Below, piece after piece: positions 10,413 to 22,214 of a stretch of DNA of 64,000 nucleotides (positions are counted from its first letter, which is position 1; every line of letters begins with the position of its first letter). This DNA is from Marsupella aquatica. Lineage: Eukaryota > Marchantiophyta. The stretch is taken from assembly GCA_973895155.1 (NCBI GenBank), contig OZ316897.1, forward strand, positions 372,001-436,000, written 5' to 3'. Below the pieces are notes generated by a model. It was given only the letters and a program-made list of their open reading frames with translations, was not told where the DNA came from and ran no database searches. Made by a program: the position numbers and the translations under genes.

Positions 10413-13400
10413 CAAGTGACCTGTGAGCTCATGATCAGGGCTCTCAGGTATCTGTGAGACAATAGTTTAATCTAGATCCATCTTTTTTTTCTGAGGCCGC
10501 ATGGGATGTGGAGAACAATTTCCAGCCGTGCAACTTCATTTCAAAAGATAACATTCTTTTGAAACAGATGAATCATTTAATGGAGACTCCCAAATTTCGA
10601 CTAGACAAACCGGAAGGGACTGTAGACCGACATGATGGCAGTTTTGGTTTCTGTGCAAATGACGTTAAAGGAGCAAACTTCCCAGGCTCCCTCTATGCGA
10701 TACAGCTTCTACTTCAAGATGATGGATAGCCTGTGAGAGCAAACGTCAGCACGACTCGGCAACGGAGATTTCCCGGAAGACGTTAGAGAATCGAAAACAC
10801 ACATAAAACAATTGTGCGCAACATTATGAACCAAAAGACCACAAGGATGTCCCAGGCTTCTGTAGATGCGACAAAAGGCTCTCTATCAGTCTAACTTTTA
10901 CATGGAGTACATCAAAGATGCCAAGAGGCTCTCCACTCCAGATGAACAAGTAGACCTTCCAAAATGAACACGGACAGCAACACGATATCAACTACCAGCG
11001 AATCACCGCAAAAATGAGCAAGACCTCTTTTATGATCCACGTTCAACAAAAAGGCTATTTCGTGGAGAGAGCAACTACGTAAATTCAGACGTTCCCATTG
11101 CAGCAAGGAATCAAAAAAAAGGTTCTTTTGACGATGGTTCCTGTCTCTACCATCTCTGTTGAACATTACCTTCACTTTCACCTGAGACAAACATCATTTA
11201 CGGTCTACATTCATCCAAATGACTACGTCGAGCAATAAGCAGCTAGATGCTCAGTTTCAAACAGTTTAGCTCCAGAGAGCTAAAAGAGGCAGATTTCATA
11301 CGGCAAGGCATCATTCTCAAATTTGCGAGCAGTGCTTCCGATTCGTACCATCTTCATTGGCTATAACAGTTTCCCTCTCTCAGCTGATACAACCGTTCCA
11401 ATACCAATGCCCGAAGGAAAAGCAAAGACGCGGTGTACAGTACCTGTAATCCACGGCAACAGGTTCTTGGACGTCCTCTGCATCATCCTTGTCCACCCTT
11501 TGGACTGTAAGCTGAAACCCTCCTACGCATTCCTCCATGCAGAAACAGGTACTCCTCTGCCGTGGTGCAAACTAAATCGACTCCGGAACAGTTCCACCAC
11601 ACCAGTGCCGTGCCCCGTGGGACGAGATCTCCTTATGACAATCGAATGTCGGCTTCTGCGCGGCAAGCGTCCTGATCTCGGTGGTCCAAGACCAGACAGG
11701 CGCACCGAAAGCCGTATCCCAGTTTAGGGTTGATACAATTCGCTGCCACAATGGTCTCGGCCATCCATCAAGCCCCATAGCCCAAAATAATACCTCACCA
11801 CACTCGTTTCATGTAAAATGAAAAGGACTCGTGACAAGGAGTACTGTGTTCTAAAAGTTGCAAAATAAGCTACTCTCCTGAAGCGTCTCTCAGGCCTACC
11901 GTCAGCATTTCAAACAAACCGTGCTGAAAATGTGAGACCCTCATTCAAAATGAGGCTTGAGGGCTGCCATCCGTGCGTGCCTGCTGCGCGACATCTTTGA
12001 TAGAAAAGAGCTCGGTGGGCCGCTTCCGCAGCGCACTCGCTTCCATCATTCACGTGAATCCTTCCAATTCAACAGAAATGAGACGATGGATCTGCGAGCT
12101 AGGCAGAGAGCCAGAGACGGTGTGCAACAGCAAAACTCAGCAAGAAGCACTGAAGAGGATCCTTTGACAGCATAGGACATTAGAGTAATGAACCTCTATT
12201 AGAGGTATTAACCATTAGAGGTTCTAGGGCCAATCAGGTTCCTTTGTTAGACCCCCCCCCGGCCATGCAGTTCTCACTCAGGAGCTTAGACCCCCATGTA
12301 GTTCACTCCGGAGCTCTACCAAGCTTTGCAGTTTGCTGACAATTAGGGCACTTGGTTCTTTGTTTTTCTTTGTTTTGTGTTTGTTTTTTTAGGCTGTTGG
12401 GGTTCTCTTGTGGCCTCCCCTTGATTGAGTCTTTGCCTGTGGGATCCTGTCTCCTGTATGCCAGCTTTCTTGTAGTTTGATCTATATAATTAGCCACCTC
12501 TATTTTTGCTGTTCTCCATAGGCTTTTCTCATCATAGAGAACTCATTCTACTCAAAGCTGGAATCTTACACTTATGGGACTTTGGCAGTAAAGATTTCAT
12601 GGTAGCCCTACCATTAGTAGTAAGACAAGTTCTTTTGAGTTTTTGATTCAAATTCTATGAAACTTCCATTGCAGACACAAGTTGAGGTTATCTTGTAGCC
12701 AAAAGTTAAAGATCACTTGGGGAGGTGTCCTTAATATGTTTATGGTCATTTCCTCAACAAGAGAGTTACAGACCCTCACAAGACAAGCTTTATGACATCG
12801 AAGAGTTCAATGTGGCCACAAACAAAGGGGTTGGTAAAGTTGGGTCTCCCAGAATCAATCAAAGCCAACCTTTTGGCAACTAGCAACTACGGCAAAATCA
12901 GTGGACCCCTCTCCTTGTAGCTAGGAAGGAGCTAGAACAAAGCGACAGTCCAACCCAAAACAATTGCCACCATGCATGCTTGTCATCTTAAACGAGAACT
13001 GTGCTAGAAGTGTAGGGTGAATCTTGGACAGACGTAGAAAATAGATGGCCTTTACTTGGTGCACAAATAGCCTTAAAATAAGCCAGGGGGATTGACTACT
13101 GAAATATACTCACTATAGTAAACAATCCTGTCTTTTTGTGCTCATTGTCTGCTTACAAAATCCACTTTTGGAGGGAACTCATTATGACCATTGGATTTAA
13201 AACTTAAATTTTCCTGCCCATCATATCTGTGTAAGGAAGAACAAAGAGTTTGTCCTAGCCTGAGGCACAGAAGGGCTTCCACCCACACCTAAACTCAAAG
13301 TGGCTTTACAAGAACTTGGGGGCAACAATTCCTTTTTCTCTAAGTGAGAGATGCAATCCTAGCCATTCATATGTGGGAACTGGTCACACTTCACTTTACT

Positions 13401-13431
13401 TTACGTGAACTTGGGGGCACAATGAACCAAA
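10413..13431. other. Unassigned region, no supportable gene
   Basis: Several 60-134 codon open frames overlap on both strands (for example around 10,912-11,190 minus and 11,323-11,727 plus). None shows a domain I recognise and I could not link them into a spliced gene. At 12,300-12,500 a T/G-rich tract resembles a LINE 3' tail. 12,500-13,431 is AT-rich with nothing visible. Confidence 0.45.
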
Positions 13432-13489
13432 AGCATTACCGAACCTAGTCATCTATCACTAGCATTACCGAACCTAGTCATCTATCACT
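13432..13489. repeat. 29-bp direct tandem repeat at retroelement edge
   Basis: AGCATTACCGAACCTAGTCA plus nine bases occurs twice in exact tandem (13432-13460 and 13461-13489), immediately before the truncated retroelement. It might be a target-site feature of the insertion or an unrelated local duplication. Confidence 0.85.
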
Positions 13490-13495
13490 GGCCCC

Positions 13496-15665
13496 TTGTG
13501 GGTCCCTTTTTTGTTGATGTGTGCAAGCTTTTTTGTCAAAAACTTAGACCTCCTCTTGAGGTCCTCTTGGGTTGTCCTCCAGGTTGATGTCTCCAATGCT
13601 TTCAATACGGTTTCTCGGGCAGCAATTTTTCGTGCTTTGAGGGCAGCGGATCCAGACATCCAGTCCCTTATCCCCTTTGTCCGTTGTTTTTATGGGTTCG
13701 AGGCTCCCCTCTTCTATAGTCATCACACCTCTACAGGAGTATATACCACTCTTTCTTCTGCAGAAGGTACACGTCAGGGTGACCCTTTGGGTGGGCCTCT
13801 TTTTGCCATTGCCCATTTTACTGCTTTACGGGAAGCCTCCGCGGCCCACCCCTAGTGTATCTTCCCCTCCCTTTCAGATGACACCCACATCATTGGTCCA
13901 CCTGTTGCTGTTACTTCTGCCCTCGCCACCCTTTCCACCCATTTGTTGGGCCTCGGTTTACGAGTTCAGCCGGTGAAGAGTCGTGCATGGAGTCCAGCTG
14001 GGTTACCCTCTGATCTTGCGCTTCCCCCTGGGTTCTTACGTCCAGCCAACGGTCTTCGGGTCCTTGGCTCCCCAGTCGGTACCGCCTCCTTTTGCTCATC
14101 TTTCATTGCTGACGCTCTCCAGACTGCCTTAGCCCCTACTCCTATGCTCCCTAAGTTAGCAGACTCTCAAGCAGCATTTGGGTTGTTGTTGAGATGCATA
14201 CACCCTCGTGCGTCCTATTTGGCTCGGACGCATCCCCCTACCGAGGATCTTTATCTACACCTCCGAGCGTTTGATGTCTCCATTCGTGAGACTTTGGCCT
14301 CTCTTTTAGGGCCAGGTACCTTGCTCTCATCTCCGTGGCTTCATCGACAGCTCAGTCTTCCTATTTCTCATGGTGGTTTTGGGCTTACTTCCACTGAGCG
14401 CCTTGCACCTTTGGCCTTCTTGGGCGCGTGGGCGGCCGCCTTCTCATTGTTGGCAGATCGTTTCCTTACTGAGGATCGACCTTTTTTACTTTCGTCTCTC
14501 ATGGAGGTCGAGGAGGGTTCCCTCCCATTTCAGGTTCATTTGCGCACGGCGCGGTCATCATTACCCGATCCTGTTCGAGCTGCGTTACCTTCATTCCAGG
14601 AGTTTTTATCCTTGGACCCCGTCCGTCTTCATGCAGACCTTGCTGGGCGTATGCACGCTTTCACCCTTTCCAGCATCCTCACCGAGGCACCTGACACGGA
14701 CCAAGCTCGGATTCTTTCTTCCGGAGGGAAGGGCGCAGGAGGCTGGCTTCAGGCCAATCCTGTCATTCCTCACCTGCGGATGTCTTCAGCGGAGTTTGCG
14801 ATAGCCATGCGTCTTCGTATGGGCTTGCCCCACCCACTTCTTGCTGGTTTACCTCCTACTTGCACTTGTGGGAAGCCTTGTGATGCCATAGGTGTCCATC
14901 TTCTTCGATGCAGTTTGGGCGGCGAAACCATTTTTGTTCACGACGCTGTGAGAGATGTGACTGCTCAGGTTCTCTCTGGCTCTTTGGTCTGCTCGCGGCG
15001 GGAGGTGGTGCTCGAGTTACCTGGTCCTCCATCACAGCGATTACGGGTGGATCTTACCATGGTCCGTGAAGGTCACCGTACTTTGGCAGATGTAGTGGTG
15101 GCAAACCCATTGCGCCAAGACATCATTGGGACAGCGGCAACAACGGCAGGGGCAGCAGCATCACGAGCAGCAACAACGAAGGAGGCCAAATATGTTGCAC
15201 GAGCTTCATCTGATAGCTTCCTGCCCCTTGCTCTGGAGATATTTGGGCGTCTCCATCATCAGTTCGACGGGCTTCTTCGCCAAGCTGCTCGGGATGTTCA
15301 CGGCCGGATGGGTCCCACCGGGCCCCCGCTATCTGTTTTGACCACGCACTTTCGCCAATGCATTTCAGTCACCTTACAGCGTGCTCAAGCTCGGGCCGTC
15401 TATCGTCGATCTCTGACAGTGGGTGCTAGTGTGACTCCGCAGCGGCTAGCCCCCCTAGAGGACATTCCTGTCCCACTTGCCGATCTAGTTTCGACACTTG
15501 ATGTAGACCACTAGCTTGTTGCCACATTTGCTAGGTATGATGAGGACCTCGGTCCATTTGCGGTAGTTTTAGTTCCTCTTTCTTGGTTTTTAGGGGTTTC
15601 CTTTTGCTCACTTCTTTTCGTTCCTCTTTCTTGGTTTTTAGGGTTTCCTTTTGCTCACTTCTTTT
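13496..15665 (+). mobile_element. 5'-truncated non-LTR retrotransposon (reverse transcriptase plus Cys/His and nuclease-like tail)
   Basis: One reading frame runs from 13496 to 15514, broken only by a TAG at 13853-13855. The N-terminal part shows reverse transcriptase blocks: LQVDVSNAFNTVSR (block with catalytic Asp), EGTRQGDPLGGPLF, then SDDTHIIGP where family members have (F/Y)ADD. The sequence starts inside the RT domain, so the 5' end is missing. After the thumb come a CxC...H...C cluster (CTCGKPCDAIGVHLLRC), HDAVRD, and a tail with RVDLTMV, LADVVVANPL and KEAKY. That order (Cys/His motif then a D...D...K-type region) is what restriction-like-endonuclease non-LTR elements carry; the nuclease call is inference. 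GC content is higher than in the flanks. A T-rich 3' region with a 46-bp duplication follows. Not active as it stands. Confidence 0.85.
15572..15665. repeat. 46/47-bp tandem duplication in the retroelement 3' region
   Basis: Two nearly identical copies beginning GTTCCTCTTTCTTGG (15572-15618 and 15620-15665) differ mainly in one G-run. Tandem 3' UTR repeats are common in non-LTR retrotransposons. Confidence 0.9.
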
Positions 15666-17049
15666 GCGTTTGGTTTTGTCCACTTGGGACCTCTCTTGTT
15701 TATTCTTTTGTACTCTATTTGGCCTTTTTCTGTAAAAAGTATGTGTATATTAAAAAATTTGAGGTGGTCTAAAAACCTAGAGCAAACGGCAGCTTATTTT
15801 CAGGGAATTGCATTGATTATTTCACACATTTTGGCTCAGGCATTTTAACTTTTGTGGAAAGAAATGGCCCCATCAGGCTTTGCTATGGATGGAGAGAGAC
15901 TGAACATCCCTGGCGAGAGACTGAACGTCCCCATCGTCTTGTAAACCCCCACAAACATCTAGAAATCAAAAGGTCATTGGGAATTGAGTGTGAGTTGACA
16001 TGTGGCTATCATGGGTAGATGGGTCTGACAAGAAAATCTAAGTAGACCCCACTCTAAGTAGACCCCACATGATTGCCCCATTCAAAGTAAAAAGTATAGA
16101 CAAAGCATAATACAAATTAAGTTGTGAGTTCAAAAGGGATGATTTATAGGAAAGTGAAAAGGAAAAAATAGTCTACCGGGTGTAATAAAAAAAATTGTGT
16201 TTTTCTAATCTCTATAAAGTATTTTTTCCAAATTACATTAACATTCAATCCTAGATTCTTTATTGCAATAACTTATCGACCAATGACACAATGGCCTCAA
16301 GAATAAAATGGCCCCAACAATGAAATGGCCAGAGTGATAAATGATTGTAACAATGAAATGGTTGTAATGACAAATGTGCAATGCAAGTAGGGCAATGGGT
16401 TTGTATACACGTCATATTTCAAATCACATTATAAAGAAAACTATCCCATCTCTAAGAGTTAGTGCAATCTACAAAAGTGTAAAAGGAAGGAACAAACCAA
16501 TACCATCAGATATATTTCAATGATTTTGATACCCTTGGATGGAGTGAAAGGGATCACCTATGTAATTGAATACAATGGATAGTTTTGCTTCTAAAGTAGG
16601 TATTTACAAAATACATGGGGTGGCTAAATACTTTCAAGAATGACATGTGCATTACATTCGTATCAAATTTGCTTTTGTTTTTTTGCTAAGGATCCGGAGA
16701 AGAGAAATTTCCATTTTTTGAGAGATCATTTATCGTTTGCTCCATGTTGTTTCTTCTTCTCTTTCTTAATCATGCTGGAAGGGGGAGGGAGGGTGCTAAA
16801 GTGCCAAGATGGGAGACTGAAAAAAAAGGAAAAAGAGTGAATTTCTCTCCCTCCATATAGCAGAGGGCGACTACACTTGACCCCGTAAGACCCCAGCCAC
16901 CACCCCCATCTTGTGTTCCCTCCCATGCTCGCACCCTTGCCCACAACATTGCTTTCACAATAGCACCTTGGGACATGCTTTGTCTCAATATCTTTGCCTC
17001 GAATTGACAATTTTCCTTGGGCCTTGACATATTTTTCTCATCTTGACAT
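15666..17049. other. No gene seen
   Basis: AT-rich sequence after the retroelement. Short duplications such as GTAGACCCCACTCTAA / GTAGACCCCACATG near 16,040 are visible. Overlapping open frames at 16,640-17,030 lack any domain. Confidence 0.6.
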
Positions 17050-17610
17050 CTTTTTTATCTCATCAATGATTTTTTATCATATTGATATCTTTTCTCTGTT
17101 TGACATCTTTTTATCTCGTCAATGATTTTTTTATCATATTGATATCTTTTCTCTGTTTGACATATTTTTCTCACCTCAATGTTCTTTTCAATCTCACATT
17201 GACATCTTTTTCTCACCTCAACATCTTTCCTCTCATTTACACCTTTCTCTCTTCAACATCTTTTATCACCTCAACATCATTTTCTCACCTTGCTATATTT
17301 TCTCTTCTTGACATATCTTGTCTTTGGCATCTTCTACTCACCTCAACATCATATTTTCATTTTTTCTCTCATGGACATGATTTCCTCACCTTAATATCAT
17401 TTTCTCACCTTGATTGTTTTTCTCCCATTAACTTTTTTCTCACCTCAACTTCTTTATCCCTCCTCCACATTCTTCTCACCTCAACGTCAGTTTTTCACCT
17501 CAACATCTTTTTATCTCCTCAATATCTTTTCCTCGCCTCAACATCTTTTTATCTCCTCAATATCTTTTCCTCGCCTCAACATCTTTTTCTCACCTCAACA
17601 TCTTTTGTGC
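17050..17610. repeat. Pyrimidine-rich minisatellite, block 1
   Basis: Degenerate units of about 18 bases, consensus CTCACCTCAACATCTTTTT, repeat some 25-30 times. The long Ser/Phe/Leu/Thr open frame at 17,082-17,675 is the repeat read in one frame and not a gene. On the - strand the array is purine-rich. Confidence 0.92.
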
Positions 17611-17934
17611 AACGCACGGGCATCGGGATATTTGTATATATATTGTGCCAAAATAATGAGACTTTCAAAATTTAAAATTACAAAAAATTAAAAAATAATA
17701 ATGAGACTTTCACACCCATAAACTGTGACAAATATTACTACGGGGGTTTTCATCACAATCGTCTTACAAAATTTGACTTTTATCGTCCCAAAGAAAGCCT
17801 TGGAAGCAAAACAAAGAGGGGGAGAGGCAAGGAGAAAGGGGAAGGGGGGGGCACATGGATGGGCAAAGAGGGAGGGAGAGGCTTCATCTTGCCCCTTCTG
17901 ATTGTGGGTAAGGGTGGAAAAAGTGTCAAGTTTA

Positions 17935-18125
17935 TTTTCTCACCTCAAAATCTTTTACTCTACTTTACATCATTTTCTGCTCAAAATCTTTTTCTCTCCT
18001 TTGCGCACATTTATCTCCTCAACATCTATTTCTCTCCTCAACATCTTTTCTCTCCTCAACATATGTTTCTCACTTGAGCATCATTTCTCTCCTCAAGTCT
18101 TTTTCTCTCCTCGAGTTCTTTTAAA
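17935..18125. repeat. Pyrimidine-rich minisatellite, block 2
   Basis: About ten further units of the same family (CTCCTCAACATCTTTTTCT-like) occur after a 320-base gap of unrelated sequence. The two blocks probably come from one array split by an insertion or rearrangement around 17,611-17,934. Confidence 0.88.
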
Positions 18126-19289
18126 TGCTCCAAACTCCAATCTTGACTTTCCTAGAGAACAGTCCCTCAAATCTCAAACACATTTATACGGGACTGTTGA
18201 CAGTCATGCAGTATATGGCACTGTTGGGTTACCGTCAATTCCCGCAGAAAAGTTATCGTCTGCCTAAATAGGCAGCCCATAACTTTTACTGCATGGCTTG
18301 CACTGTAACATGCCTCGATCTGTGAGGAATGTCAGCCTCTATGAAGAAGCAGATACTAAAACTCTTCCATATATGTCTTTCCTGAAATATTCTGTGACCA
18401 TTAGATCACCCTAGACTTAAGGTTGACCGTTAGATTCTGGCAAATGGGGTCTATGATTAGCCGGGAACTGGCTAACATTTGGGATATAAACAATATATGA
18501 AGCAAATTTTTGCCAAAAGTTGCAATAACCTTTTAGGTAGGGGGAATTTGGCAAAATTTTGCATCTAACAAACAAGTTGATCCATTTCACCCTTAATAAT
18601 AACCTGTTCCTAAAGTCTTGAGGCAGACTAGCAAGTTAGAGGAAATGAGTGAGTGGAATGTAAAAGTAAGGGCAAGTCTTGGACATTTCCCTTAAATATA
18701 TGGCTAGTGGCACTTACGGCAAAAGGCTCAGGACCATAGCTTTTTTCCAATAGTTTAGGGAGATTTAAGGGCTGCAAATGTAACGGCCACCTCCATGCAA
18801 GATAGCTCTAACTCCTTATTCTACAGCTGCCATATAGCCTGGTCATCATACTGGACCATGTTTCCTTTTTTTGGTCTTGTAGTGATGTAGATGGCTATTC
18901 CATAATATTTCATAACATTGAGTGGGATAAAATACAAGATTAAAAGTACAGCACATATGGTCCAGGGTTTCATTTTAGTGTTTTGTAGTGATGTGTAGAT
19001 GGCTATTGCATAGTATTTATCTTGTATTTTATCTCACTCAAGTGCATAAGTCTTGAAAAGGTGTGCACATAAGCACAGATTCTCACTTGCCCTAATTACA
19101 CTCAAATTGATCAAAAGTTGTGCAAATAAGAGGTACAAAAGATTCTCACTTGCCTTAATGATAATAAAAACCATAAACTTAGGAAACAAATTTATGAGGA
19201 GAACTTGGAACAGGAAGTGTCCCCAGTTCTAAGTATCATTTCTGTTTTTTAAATTTTTTTAAATTTTTAAGTTTTAAACCAAACTAAGG
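18126..19289. other. No gene seen; small inverted repeat near 18.93-19.04 kb
   Basis: AT-rich. TGAGTGGGATAAAATACAAGAT (about 18,932-18,953) pairs with ATCTTGTATTTTATCTCACTCA near 19,018-19,040, giving a 22-base near-perfect inverted repeat around a 65-base loop. GTAGATGGCTATT also recurs directly inside (about 18,888 and 18,993). This may be a small MITE remnant. Confidence 0.55.
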
Positions 19290-22100
19290 CTGCTGAATGC
19301 CTATTTATTCCAGAGACCACCACGGCAAAGACCAGCGGGGCACAAAGAAAAACAAACCCGGAGGGCCAAAGCACAAAAAACTACATGCAAAGCGGGCAAA
19401 ACCACCCTAAGGAAACCACCCCACACACCAAGATGACGGCAAAAACAAGGGCCAACCACCCAACAAACTAAGGCAAGAGGCCTGTAACAAAACACTTCCC
19501 AAAACAGGAGTTGGTTGTACCACCAACAACAGCAAGTCCGACACCCCCAAAAAGGACTAAAGGAGAGTAGTGTCACCGCCTCTCCCGTTCAATCATAATA
19601 GTAATGTCAGTAAGTGTTTGACTCAACCGTCGAGCCTTCTGGACACTACTAATAAACGTAATGTGAACTACTCCTATAGCGCCATGCAGAATGAGATGCA
19701 ATGGGAACCAAGCAGAGTTAGCCCAAAAAGTGAGTTGGCACAAATCATTGTGTGTAAGAGTATAAGGAAGCCAAGGTTACATCTTTGGGACCTAATCGCA
19801 GTATCAAGCTTGCTAAAGAAAGAGCAGCCTGCAGCCTTGTTCTGGCTAGTGTCCACTACCGTGTGCATGCTCAAGTTGTATCCAGCATGGGCAAAGTTGA
19901 CAGCAATCATAGAACATATGTTCAACCATTTCACTGGCCCTTTGACACGCAATGCATAGCCCATCACTCACATCCCATTTAAGAGCATGGGAATTGAAAA
20001 AAAAACTAGCTTGATGCACCTTCCAAAACTCTAGCTTAACACTAGGAGAGGATCGACAAACCTTTCCAAAGATGAATCCAGGCACCGACCCCTCGAAGTC
20101 ACTTGGGAATCAAGAGAGACCCACCGGCAATTGAGTTGTGTAATTGGAGGCATAGGCCGGGGGCATAGGTTGTTGCAAGATGGTGGCCCGGGTTTTGGTT
20201 GGAAGGTTCCACCCTTTCTTTACTCCGGTCTGTCATGTCCATGTCCACCCATCAGAATTACGCAAAAACCCTTCGCTGAACCGCTTGGAGCTGTTCAATA
20301 AGGCAAGGAGATGTGGTAGCAGTCTCGAAGTCATGATCCGAGTAATTTGATGAAGTCCAACCTGAATCTGGTCGAGATTTTTCCAACCCTGATCAGGGGT
20401 AACAAGATCCGCCACTGTGTGGATCTGCCGAGTGCACTAGTAGCCAATAAATTTTTACAGTCCTGCAACTCCTTCTCGGTGACATTCATGTCACTCTCCA
20501 AAAGAAGTAAAAGTTGGTCAACTGAGAGGTAAGTGGGGATTGTCCCCTCACTATGATAAAAGTCAAGTTGGTGATGAGCAGGCCCCCAACCCCAAAGCAT
20601 GGAATTTACAGTAGGTGCACCTGCAATTTTCAGACAAGGAGAGAGGAGGAGGAGATCACTAGGGTCCCAAAATTTCCACTCCTTTCTAAATGGGCCCTTC
20701 CTAGCAGGAAGGGTGAACAGGGACCGCGTCAGGCCCACCCAGGCAGTATCAAACCCTGTGAGAAGCTTGGTGAGGCTCCTCATCTTACACGCTTGAGATG
20801 GAAGCTCAAATGGTCAAAGAGCTAACCCCACTTCATTGTAAGGGCAGGAGATAAGGTCCCAAGCAACAAAAGCTTTTTTATTAGCACCTTTGAGAGTCTG
20901 GCCCCACAAGAAAGTACGATAGATCTTTTCAAGTTGCTTATACCCAATCTTTTGAATATTAAGCAACATGAGATGGTACACAAGAATAGCACGAAGGACA
21001 TGCTTCAATAGAACCAGACGGCCAGCTTGGGAGAGTGTTCGATTGGTCCAATGTTGGAGTAGTTTTTATGACCTTGCCCAATCATGAGAAACTCTGTCTC
21101 CTATGCGTGTTGAAGGCCTATGCTGATGGGACACCCCAGATAGGTAATAACCTCCCGCTTCAAAGCAATGCGACAATCAGAGCGGTCAATCCATTCAGGG
21201 CTTGCAGAATTATCAATCTGAAGGAGAACAGATTTGGCAATGTTCAAAAGAGTACCAGATACACTTTCGTACTTGTGCACCACATCGCAAGGCTAGCTGC
21301 CTGAAATTCCTCTTCAGTTGCTTTGAGAAACAAGCCAATGTCATCTGCAAATAGTTGATGAAGAAGCTTATGCCCATTTCCAATGTGGAGCCCATTGAGA
21401 GTACCATCCTCAAGTTTAGCTTCAAGCATACTCATAGGCGGTTGAGTAGCTAGGGCAAACAAGAGAGGCGCTGCAGGGCACCCTTGCCTTACCCCACGCT
21501 CCAAAGAGATCGCCTTGGTGAATCCCCCATTGACACGAACCTTGGAAGCAGCATTGAGAACAAGACCTTGAATTAAAGAAATGAATTTCATGGTCTCATG
21601 GTGTCCCAAAGGAAAGCATGATCCACCCTGTCAATGCTTTGGCAAAATCCAGTTTTAGAAAAACAGTAGGTTGGTGAGTGATGTTGGCAAATTCTTGCCC
21701 CACCTTGAAAACCAAGACATTATCCATGATGTTGCAGCCACGATAAGCCCAATCTATTGTGGAGCAACCAACTGTGGGACCACCTTTTTCAATCTGTTAG
21801 CCAAAAGTTTGGCAGCAATCTTGTGTGTAATGGTGAGCATGATAAGAGGTCTCCAACTGGTCAACAGTTGAATGTCACCAGTCTTTGGGATCAATTTAGT
21901 GACACCTGTGGAGGCTTTTGAGATGAGTAACCCGTCCCTCCAAAAGGCTTGGATCATTGCAGGAGATAGAATCCTTTCAATGAAAAGTATCATTCTGTTG
22001 CATGAGTCACTAAATAAGATAAAAAAATTCTTCATTGGTATGGATTCTATGAAATTTGCTAAAGGGTTTGGATGCATTGTATGGTCTAAATGCAATGGGA
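19290..22100 (-). mobile_element. L1-like LINE, decayed ORF2 on the minus strand
   Basis: Read from 22.1 kb down, successive frames give L1-type reverse transcriptase blocks: KLIPKTGDIQLLTSWRP and AAKLLANRLKK (21754-22095), GVRQGCPAAPLLFA and LFADDIGLFL (21244-21609), then thumb and linker pieces at 20331-21008. At 19846-20085 comes the C-terminal zinc motif typical of plant L1 RT (CIACQ...EHMFYDC). A G/T-rich 3' UTR (about 19,300-19,570) and an A-rich tail (T-rich on the + strand, 19,238-19,277) follow. Frames change several times and stops intervene, so it is inactive. The endonuclease domain is missing, so it is also 5'-truncated. Confidence 0.9.
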
Positions 22101-22214
22101 GATGTTCACATTTCTGAGTAGCTCATTCATTGCAAGAGATAGAATCTTTCTCCATTGGCAGAAATTCTATGAAATTTGCTAAAAGGCTTGGATGCATTGT
22201 ATAGTCTAAATGCA
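22045..22214. repeat. Direct duplication at the 5' edge of the LINE
   Basis: ATTCTATGAAATTTGCTAAA and the following ~30 bases occur at 22045-22094 and again at 22164-22214 with a few differences. The preceding GAGATAGAATC...ATTG sequence is also repeated, so the duplicated unit is about 120-175 bases. Confidence 0.8.

Noticed and set aside
11323-11778. 134-codon plus frame and opposing minus frames
   Set aside because: No domain, no supported splice partners; left unassigned.
17082-17675. 197-codon Ser/Phe/Leu frame
   Set aside because: It is the pyrimidine-rich tandem repeat read in one frame; no domain or splice context.
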